Below, one piece after another: positions 54,562 to 62,800 of a DNA stretch of 64,000 nt. The notes under the pieces are model-generated. The model worked only from the letters and a program-made list of their open reading frames with translations. It was not told the DNA's origin and searched no databases. The stretch comes from Aurantiochytrium sp. KH105 (Eukaryota; Sar; Bigyra; Thraustochytrida; Thraustochytriidae): NCBI GenBank assembly GCA_003116975.1, contig BGKB01000028.1, positions 124,001 to 188,000 of the forward strand. Reading direction: 5' to 3'. The stretch's first letter is position 1, and each line of letters begins with the position of its first letter. The translations under genes were made by a program, and so were the position numbers.

Positions 54562-57195
54562 CTACGATCGAAGGCCTCTGCGGCAGCAGAGAGAACTTTC
54601 GACGCTCTTGAAAGACTCGCGGACAGTGCTGAGACTCTCGTCGTCGCGAGGTACATGCAGCGAGCGGGAAATTCGATCCATGGATTGTTGCAGACGCTCG
54701 TGGAGACGCTCGATACGGAATCGCTCAGCCTCGAGGCGCTTGCTTTCGAGAGAAGGGGGGTCCAGCGAGGTTTCTTGCGATGTCTCGCTGCCACCTGCAG
54801 AGAGTCCCTGAAGTTTCCCGGAGATCACCGGAGCTGACGCATTCGAGTATGAACTCGCCAGCAACTGAATGTCTGGTTGACTATGTCCCATAAAGGGGAA
54901 CCTATCTCTGGACCGCTGCAGCGCGCTCTGAGGTTCCGGTGAGCTTTCCGTGCGCCCGAGACGGAATTTTCGACCTTGAGGGCCATTGCCAGTCCCGGCG
55001 TAGGCAGATGCAACGTAAAGGTCCCGCGAAACGGTTCGACTCAGATTGTCCCACGAGACGCTATCGTGCGAGTCTGGGCCGTGATCTAGAGATTCATCAG
55101 AAGCTTGGTTAAAGTCACCCCCACCCGCCACGATGCCATCATCTGCAAGGTTCACTTTTGTGTTGCCATGCGCATCAGAAAAGACAGCGGCTGCATAATC
55201 TTCGTCTTTTCGTCCATTCAAATCGCCAAAATCAGAAGTGGCCCCCTTATCAGAGCCTCTGTCATTCGCTTGCGCACTCGGCGGGCTATCGTGCGGCGCA
55301 ATTGTTTCACGTTCTGCGTCAGCTTTGTCGTCGCTCTTTTTGCTGACGTTAATTCCCATGCATGCCACAATCTCCTTGTATGATAGTCTGCTGGCTGCTA
55401 CAATTGCCACAGCCACCGTCATAAATATTCCACCCGAGAAGAAAAGGTGACCAACGCCCTCCTGCGGCGCTTCTCCTTCTCCTCCTTCTCCTTCTGCGAC
55501 GAAAGTCTCACCCTGATGAGATTTTGTAAGCATGTGGTGGGTCGCCGACGATGCAACGTGCATGCAGAAATTGATGAGCAAGTCCTTGAGCATAGCCAAA
55601 ACTTTGACGACTCCCAAGGCAACACTCAACGCAGCGAGGCCCACGCTCTGCACCGAGGAGGACGCCTTTAACGAAGCCAGAAAGGCGTCCACGGGCCCCT
55701 TCACCAGCGATGGGGCCCAAGGCCAGACAATCTCTTCGCACACACATCCAAGAAAAGAAATGCTTCGAGTACCTTGCCGGAAGGCCGCTAGCGAAGAAAA
55801 GGCGGCGCACTCATTTTGAGCCGAGGAAAATCGAGCTTTTTGCGTTTTGGCCATGCAGGCGCGCATGGCTTCGAAAGTGCCAGTTTCTGCTAACGTGTGC
55901 GTTGCAGCCGCCTCCGCTTCCACCTCATTGTCAGCGTCAAGACAAAGAAGCGAGAGTAAAAGGCAGAGCGCCATGACGCCAAGGAGCACGGCCACCAGTG
56001 TTGATTTTGCAAAATCGACAAAAGCCGACTCTTGCAATCGCCCCGCTTCTGTATTTGGCGAGTCAGCCTCGATGTCACAGGTCTGGCAACCATGAACTTC
56101 CACATCCCTCGTTAAACTCGGCGTCGAAATTGTTCCTGCGGACCCATGCTGGGTCACATCACCCTCATCGTCAGTGTCTCCCTGTCGCGCGTGCAGTTGC
56201 GAGCAGTCATGAGTCAAATCGTCGTCGTCTTCGTCCGAAGAGTTTCCGTTCGTGGCTTGCCGCTGAACAAAGGCACTCCAGCTCTGTCGAGGAGGCCGCG
56301 GTGCGCGCTTAAACTTGGAGGAAACGGCACGTGCCCGTTCCTTGAATCTTTGCCGCTCGCTACCACCGGCGCTTCCAAGTCCCGTTGGAGGCGGTCGACG
56401 TCTCGACGATTTGGCGTCGGCACTTTGAGGGTGCAAAGGCGGGCCCATGACGTCCGACGCGGTCGGCGTAGAACCTCTTGGCCCCGTCACTGACACGCCG
56501 CCCTGATTCCCAAAGAGGCGCCGCTTTGCTGCAGTTGCAGCAGCCACATTCCTCCGCGCAGAGAGATTTAATCCCGAAGAGGAAGTCGCAGCGGCAGAGG
56601 AGGACATGGAGGCCTGCGGTGGCGTGGAAGCTCGCTCAAGCAGAGAGCTTGCGTCGCTTTCTGGCTGAAACGGCACCGCGTCCTGCGAAGGCGGTTGCAG
56701 CGCTCTTCGCGACGCCGCCGACGCCGGTCTACTGCTTGTGCTACTATTGTACGAAGAAAGGGCTCCTCTACGCCCACCATGGTGTTGTGGGTTTTGGATC
56801 GCGTCTTTCTGGTGATTGTGATCCTGCTGCTGGTACTGGGCCGCCTGCGTCGCGGTGTGAACGTGCAAATCCTGATGAAGGGTCGCCGCCTTCTTTGTCT
56901 GATTCGGATTCTTACTGCCTTTCATGACCTTTTGGATTTTCTCCTTGAGGTTGTGTGTCGACGGCCCCCGCGCGTGCTCTCCCGACTCCGTCTCACCACG
57001 CAGCGTAGCAGCGCCCTGGCGGGAACGGGCGCCCTCGAGTCGGGAGAAGGCCTTCTTGAACCATCGCGAGTCCGCGACTGTCGTCCGCGCCTCGCGCAGC
57101 ACACCCACCACCAGACAGAGCGCCAGGAAGCCTACCAGCCCGAGCACCGCCGAGCCCAGCGCGCCCAGCACCGCGTCCACCCACGACGCGCCCAT
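54562..57195 (-). CDS. Multi-pass membrane protein of unknown function
   Basis: 877 residues from the ATG at 57195 (AACGATGG). An in-frame ATG at 57258 would add 21 residues but has poor context. I do not recognise the family. An N-terminal signal anchor (WVDAVLGALGSAVLGLVGFLALCLVVGVL, residues about 5-33, quoted here only by its ends WVDA and VGVL) is followed by about 330 disordered residues with Gln/Ser-rich sequence. A middle membrane region (about 400-620) has hydrophobic segments STLVAVLLGVMALCLLLSLL, SVGLAALSVALGVVKVLAML and GGIFMTVAVAIVAASRL, with several Cys residues in the loop between the first two (CVCEEIVWPW). The C-terminal 240 residues are acidic and Ser-rich and end in a short coiled coil (RLEAERFRIERLHERL). 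Its function cannot be inferred; the layout suits a membrane scaffold. Confidence 0.78.
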   Translation of the reverse strand: MGASWVDAVLGALGSAVLGLVGFLALCLVVGVLREARTTVADSRWFKKAFSRLEGARSRQGAATLRGETESGEHARGPSTHNLKEKIQKVMKGSKNPNQTKKAATLHQDLHVHTATQAAQYQQQDHNHQKDAIQNPQHHGGRRGALSSYNSSTSSRPASAASRRALQPPSQDAVPFQPESDASSLLERASTPPQASMSSSAAATSSSGLNLSARRNVAAATAAKRRLFGNQGGVSVTGPRGSTPTASDVMGPPLHPQSADAKSSRRRPPPTGLGSAGGSERQRFKERARAVSSKFKRAPRPPRQSWSAFVQRQATNGNSSDEDDDDLTHDCSQLHARQGDTDDEGDVTQHGSAGTISTPSLTRDVEVHGCQTCDIEADSPNTEAGRLQESAFVDFAKSTLVAVLLGVMALCLLLSLLCLDADNEVEAEAAATHTLAETGTFEAMRACMAKTQKARFSSAQNECAAFSSLAAFRQGTRSISFLGCVCEEIVWPWAPSLVKGPVDAFLASLKASSSVQSVGLAALSVALGVVKVLAMLKDLLINFCMHVASSATHHMLTKSHQGETFVAEGEGGEGEAPQEGVGHLFFSGGIFMTVAVAIVAASRLSYKEIVACMGINVSKKSDDKADAERETIAPHDSPPSAQANDRGSDKGATSDFGDLNGRKDEDYAAAVFSDAHGNTKVNLADDGIVAGGGDFNQASDESLDHGPDSHDSVSWDNLSRTVSRDLYVASAYAGTGNGPQGRKFRLGRTESSPEPQSALQRSRDRFPFMGHSQPDIQLLASSYSNASAPVISGKLQGLSAGGSETSQETSLDPPSLESKRLEAERFRIERLHERLQQSMDRISRSLHVPRDDESLSTVRESFKSVESSLCCRRGLRS

Positions 57196-58124
57196 CGTTG
57201 GGACCGATGCTGCGCTTTCGCGCTTTGCTCGCACAGTATCGACAACAAGAATCCTCATTGACCATTGTCATTGACAAGGAGAAAGACAAAAGAAAAGGGA
57301 AAAGTTATAAGAGTATAGGCCTAGTAGGCCTAGCTCGCGGCAGGCCGTGATTTGACTTTGTGCAAGTTGGTTGGCGCCTCGAGAAGCATCGAGTGGGACG
57401 CATTCATTCATTGTGATCGTTTGAGTCTCCATGCCCCGGCAGAGAAAATCTTGAAGCTACCGATCACATCATGAGGTTGACCTAATTCGTCACAATGTCT
57501 TCAAGTTGGGCGCCAGGGTCATCGTCACGAAGTCAGTGAAAATGCAAAGTGAGGTAAAATTGCATAATGACAAAGAAGCTTGTAGGACTTTTTTTGACCA
57601 ACTTGCACTTAGGGCCCGAACAAAAAACAAAGCGATTCGAGCCCACGCTGCACCTGGCTGTTCGGGAAAGATAAAGGCCTATTTTCTAAAACGATCCGTT
57701 AGACCGGTTGCCCTCCTTTTTTTTTTGAGTCATTTATCCTCTTTGTATCATCATACAGAGTGATGATCCTCTTTATCGAATTCCGGATAATCAAGTCGTC
57801 TTAAGACCTGATGTGCAAGAAGAACACTTGCCAAGGTTGCTCTCGCTGTCTTGAGTCCGCAGTGCCCGACTGTTGCCACGGGTCACATCAAGCTCCACGA
57901 AGGGCAACCCACTCGCAACTTCCCTTTCCCATACCGAGACGCTCGCAATCGTCTAGCATTCCCCGCACTGCGCAAGCAGTGACTCGTCTTTCGAACACGA
58001 GCGCGGATCTTGGTCTCCGCGTAGGAGGACCGAGGTGCAAGGGAGTGTCCGAAAGTCGAGGCATCTCACGTCGTCGTCCGCACAACATACCTCGATCCAG
58101 AATCAGCATCACAAGAAATACATC
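57196..58124. promoter_or_regulatory. Divergent promoter region, membrane protein and DIEG-repeat genes
   Basis: 929 bp, noticeably AT-richer than the other spacers between about 57260 and 57800. It holds AGGCCTAGTAGGCCTAG near 57316-57333, a short palindromic duplication, and a T10-like run near 57715-57726. The short frame at 57506-57763 has no coding character. No gene seen. Confidence 0.55.
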
Positions 58125-59525
58125 ATGGTAGACCTTGCAGCCGCCCCGGGTCGAGGAAAGAATCCAACCAACCGCACGGATGACATCGATGGAGCACAGC
58201 TAAGAATAAGATTTGCGTACGCGAATCCAGACTGGAAAGAGGACATCGAGGGCTCACGACCGAAGCCTAGCAAACATACGCAGGTGTTCAACAAGCCAGA
58301 CCTCTTTAACGTGCGCGACATTGAAGGAGCCAAGGCAAAGAAAAGTCACTTTCGCACAACAAGAAGAGTCAACCCTCTCGACCCAGAGTACAAACTACCT
58401 TCCTTTGAGCCGATCGTGTACGAGACGCCTCGATTCATTCGCGACTCCTTCGATGTCTCCGACATTGAAGGGACCAAGTCGCGAGTGCCGAGGACCTTTG
58501 AGACACGCAATAGCCATGACGTTTCTGACATTGAAGGAACCTCGGCAGCTTGGGCACCCTGGCACGCGACAATGATCAAAAAGCTTCGCGAGACATATGG
58601 CTCTCGCAAGGTCGACCCTCTTCACGTTCGCGATATTACAGAGGTTGGATTCCAAAGCAAACGCGTAGTCAACCCACTTCATCCAGAGTACTTCATTCAC
58701 GGTTCCGACGTGCGCGACTGTGAGCATTCCACGGCACCGCGCAAACTCTTCCGCGAGACAAATACCCCATTCTTCTCGCTGCATACCAAGGATATCCGCG
58801 GAGCTGAGGGTGGCTCTGGCAGTGTCTTTCAGCGACTTCGTTCTCACGAACGTAAGGTTTTCCGAAAGACCAACGAAGTGTCCGACATTGAGGGCGCGAC
58901 CACTGGCACGCTCCGCCGCGGTCTTCGTTCCAAGCGACAGACTGATCCTCTTCGGCCCAAGTACCGATTTCTTCACGGTGCGCATACCCCAACGCCGCCT
59001 GACGAAACGTCCCGGGAAACGTACTCTACCACGAAAGAGGACGAGAGAGACCAGCCTGGCGCTAATGCGCCTCTTCGTCGTTCTTCGAATCAAGATGAAA
59101 GCCAACGAGATGATCCATATGTGTCAATTAATGAGGACCACCATGCCGCGCCGGACAACGCTCCCCCAAGACCTCAATCAGCCAAGCTGCAGTCGGAATC
59201 GTTCAGAAAGGAAATGGATCTCGAAGGTCGTCGAAGCCGTTCCGGTAATAATAGCAACGAAAGTTTCCGGAGCCGCAACAGCAGTGGGAGATCCTCCAAG
59301 TCGAGTCGAAGCGGGGGAGACCCCCTCTCGGCCCGGTCTGCTCCAAGTTCACGCCGGTCCGGCGCGAATAGGATCACGCCCCCCCTTCCCCTGCATAAGG
59401 TTCACAACCCATCAGCTTCTAGCTCCATTCGCTCCAAGGCAACTGTGCACTACCGCCAGGAAGCGAGTCGGCAGGCGGAAATTTCGTCCGTGAGGGACCT
59501 TCCTGACTTTGATGATGACCTCTGA
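58125..59525 (+). CDS. DIEG-repeat protein, probably cytoskeletal
   Basis: 466 residues from the ATG at 58125 (CATCATGG). No enzymatic domain. The first 300 residues contain about nine copies of a short motif, D-(V/I)-x-D-I-E-G-(A/T/S): for example WKEDIEGSRPK, FNVRDIEGAKAK, FDVSDIEGTKSR, HDVSDIEGTSAA, TNEVSDIEGATT, with degenerate ones such as HVRDITEVG and DVRDCEHS. Interleaved is a second motif, N-P-L-x-P-x-Y (VNPLDPEYKLPS, VNPLHPEYFIHG, TDPLRPKYRFLHG). The C-terminal third is Ser/Arg-rich and disordered. From memory, comparable alternating motifs occur in uncharacterised proteins of flagellated protists, so a flagellar or microtubule-associated role is a reasonable guess, not a demonstration. 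Confidence 0.82.
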   Translation: MVDLAAAPGRGKNPTNRTDDIDGAQLRIRFAYANPDWKEDIEGSRPKPSKHTQVFNKPDLFNVRDIEGAKAKKSHFRTTRRVNPLDPEYKLPSFEPIVYETPRFIRDSFDVSDIEGTKSRVPRTFETRNSHDVSDIEGTSAAWAPWHATMIKKLRETYGSRKVDPLHVRDITEVGFQSKRVVNPLHPEYFIHGSDVRDCEHSTAPRKLFRETNTPFFSLHTKDIRGAEGGSGSVFQRLRSHERKVFRKTNEVSDIEGATTGTLRRGLRSKRQTDPLRPKYRFLHGAHTPTPPDETSRETYSTTKEDERDQPGANAPLRRSSNQDESQRDDPYVSINEDHHAAPDNAPPRPQSAKLQSESFRKEMDLEGRRSRSGNNSNESFRSRNSSGRSSKSSRSGGDPLSARSAPSSRRSGANRITPPLPLHKVHNPSASSSIRSKATVHYRQEASRQAEISSVRDLPDFDDDL

Positions 59526-59745
59526 ATGAATCAGAATGTTTTTGGTTACGAACCACGCGCAGCAACTTCCCCCCTTCCATCAACCCTCCCCTTTCTTCCT
59601 GATAAAGGTCATCCAGAATAAGATGATATTCAAGAAGCTCCTTCGGTTCTCTTCCATGTTCAAAGGCTAAATACTCGTATAGCTCGAGGTACTTTTGCTC
59701 CAACAACTTTTTGAAAGAGAGGGCCTCGTTTGCATTCGCCTCCAT
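59419..59745 (-). CDS. Possible small protein, overlapping the neighbour in antisense
   Basis: 108 residues from an ATG at 59745. The first 60 residues look coding: a charged amphipathic sequence (ALSFKKLLEQKYLELYEYLA, then EPKELLEYHLILDDLYQEE). The last 45 residues lose that character where the frame runs antisense into the 3' end of the DIEG-repeat gene for 107 bp. I recognise no family. It lies 80 bp downstream of the stop of the coiled-coil gene at 59825, on the same strand. It may be a real short gene whose true end differs, perhaps through splicing, or a chance frame. Confidence 0.3.
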   Translation of the reverse strand: MEANANEALSFKKLLEQKYLELYEYLAFEHGREPKELLEYHLILDDLYQEERGGLMEGGKLLRVVRNQKHSDSFRGHHQSQEGPSRTKFPPADSLPGGSAQLPWSEWS

Positions 59746-59824
59746 GTCTCTGCGCTCATTCTTTCTGCAGTCTCATGAATACAAATCAAGAAAACAAATG
59801 ATAGATTTGATGTTGTTTAGCTTC

Positions 59825-62800
59825 TCATGCGTCGTCTTTTCGCGTGAGCAATATGTCGAAGGCAAATTGCCGCTCTGCCGCGAGCTTTTGCCGATACTGT
59901 GCCTGCAAAGCGTTGCCTTCTGAGGCTTTCCTTGCTCGCTTGCTCGAAGTATTGGCTTTGCGGCCAGCTTCAAAGCCATCTGCAGAGACCGAGGCTGTGG
60001 CGTGATTCGTACTCGGTGATGCTGAAAACTCCACTACTTCCTCGTCTTCGTCGCTTTCTTCGGTGCCGAGCTTGCCAACAGCGTTCCTGGCGATCGGGTG
60101 CTCTTGGACGTTGTCTTCACCTTTTTCTTCTTCCTCGTCTGCCGTGCTGTTGTCTTGCAGAATTTGACGGACGGCAATGTCATCGGTAGTGTCGCCTTCG
60201 TGCTCATCAGCAGAGTTGACTGAGGATCGCTGCGAAATTCGCTCTTGTATATGATTGTAGAGCGTTTCCTCGTGCCTGCGCTCGAGATCCTGAATTTTGG
60301 TCTTCAATACGTGCAATGTGCACATTTGGACGAGAAGCGTCTCGCGTTGCGCCCGGAAGCCTGCGAGCAGGTCTTCGTCGGCAGGATGTGGTTCGGGCAA
60401 TCCTAGAATACGCGCCCGGTCTCGTGGCGACACTCGGTGGATGGTCTGACTCGACGTGTGCAACCAAAACGTTTCGCCAGTATCTCGATCAATGTATTCC
60501 TCGTACCCGTCAGACTCTGCAACCTTGAAGCCATTGTGTGTATTTTTCACACCGGTGCTGGCTCCCGCCCTTTCTCCTCCAGGTCCGTTGACAGGACCTT
60601 CCTTGTCGGGCTGAGCATCTGCAAAGCATTCGACACCACCTTTTGCATTGGAGGGCGACGGCGTGGATGACGATGACGATGACGACGACGACGACGACGA
60701 AGTTGATGATGATGAAGTGGTGGAGGAAGCTAAGCTTCGCACAGATGTAGACAGCAATTGGCTGCGCAGGGGCGAGGGCTCCACTTGGGTGAGATCTTCT
60801 GCTCGAATGAGATCTGCCATGCGACTTTCGTAGTCACGCGCTTGCTCGCGTAGCGCGTCCTTGAGCTGCACTTTGTGTTCGTGTTCCATAATTTCAAGTT
60901 TTCGCTGCAAGGCGTTCAGGTCGTCTCGATGGTGTTCTCGCGCTTGTGCCAAGGCTGCGTGATGTTCTTCGTGCAAGGTGCGCACTGTCGAAGCATGAAG
61001 CGAACTTTGCGATTCGACCTCCTGGCGATGCTGGACGCGCAGCTGGTGCATAGCAGACTCATGGTCTTGACGTAAATTGGCCTTGAGTTCAGCAAGGCTC
61101 CGCCGACGTGCTTCTGCGTTGCTTTCTTGCAATTTCGTTCGTTCCTCTTGATGAACCATGGAGAGTTTATACTGTTCCAGCTCAAGCGCGCGCACGCGCT
61201 GTTCCCAGTTTGACTCAAGAACACGCGACGCCTCGACGTGTTTTCGGGTCAGTTCTTGCATTCTTGCCTCGTGGCTTCCTCGAAGCGAGGAAAGACTTTT
61301 TTCGTGCGCAGTTCGAAGTCTTCCCTCGGCTTCCTGTACAGACGTTTCCAAGACGATCGCGTGATCTTTTTGCATCGCTTCTCGCTCGGATGCATGAAGA
61401 GCTCGAAGGTTTTCCAATTCTTTCGCGGCGTGACTTGCTGCCTCCTTTGCTTTTGACTTGAACGCTGCAGCAAGCTTGCTTCCTTGCTCCTCAAGCGCAT
61501 CTTGCCGTAATCGTCCCGCCTCTACAAGCTCTGCTTTGAGCTTCTTTATGTGCGCCTGAAAATCTGGAATGAGACGCTGCAGTTCCTCCTTTTCCGATGA
61601 GGACTGTGCCAGCTGAACCTTGAAACGAGCTTCAACTTCGGCGATGTGTTCCTCGTGTTCTCGCTTCATGGCAGTCCGATTGGCCTCAAGGTCAGCAAGT
61701 TTGGTCTCAGCAAGTCGTTTGGCTTCCTCTTGTTGTGCCTCGCGCTCTTTCTTGAGCTGATCATGATCTTCCTGCACCAAGGCTTCGATGCGCTGCATGC
61801 ATGTCCCGAGAGCATTTTGCAGCTCAAGATGCTGTCCTTGAAGTTTGTCAGCCACTTGCTCCAGCTTTGGGCTCCTGGGCTCCTCTGCGAGTTTGTTTGC
61901 AATCGCCTCGAATCCTTTTCCCAGATGCTTTTCGAGTGTTGCAGCGTGTAGGTGCTGTACTTTTGCAAGTTGGTCCTCCGAGGTCTGCTTGACGCGGGCC
62001 ATCTCGCCACGAAAGCGCTCTGTCTGGGCGTCCATTGCCTGCTCCACGACGCGCAGTTGCTCGCGCAGCTCCACGACGCGTTGTTCCTGCGTTGCGCGTT
62101 GTTCCATGGCTTGAGCTTGCGACGCAACTTCCATCTCGCGACGCATCATGAGCGCCCGGCGTTCAACGTCCAACTTGGTTTTCTTCACTTCTCGCTCGTG
62201 GTCCAGCAGAAGCTGGCTCACTTCTTCTTGATGTTTCTTTTCAAGTCGAAGTTGCTCACTTTTCGCCCGAAGTACCTCTTGTTCCCTCTCCTCTGCGCAC
62301 GCTGCGATCGTCTCATGACGAGCCTTCGAAACCGCCTCTGTGGCCTCCCTTTTCTGCTCTTCAAGCTGGGCGCGCAAACTTTCCCGCTCACGCGCGAGCG
62401 CATCTGTCTCGGTGCGAAGCTCTTCACGCTCCTTTTGCACAGCGTCAAGATCATGTTGGAATTGCTCCTCGAGATCTTCGATGTTTGCTTTATGTGTATC
62501 CGCAAGCGTGACAAGACGAGCGTCCCACGATCGTTCGAGCTGGAGCCTCTCTTCTCTCCATGCCTTCTCTGCAGTCTCCATCGCTTGACTTGCCGCCTGG
62601 TCAATTGAGCTTTCTAAATGCCCCGCCTGCCGCGCGAGAGCAATAGCAAACTCTTCGTGAGCGGTTTTCAACACCTCCGAGTGATTGTGCAATGATCGCT
62701 GCATTGCGGCTGCATGATCAGCGTTGAGCATGCCAATTGTCTCCGCATGAAGGTCCTTGGTCTGCTCTAGCAGCGCAGACATTTGCGCGCGCACTTCCCC

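Noticed and set aside
57506-57763. 85-codon frame in an AT-richer spacer
   Set aside because: No domain, no good context and no coding-like composition.
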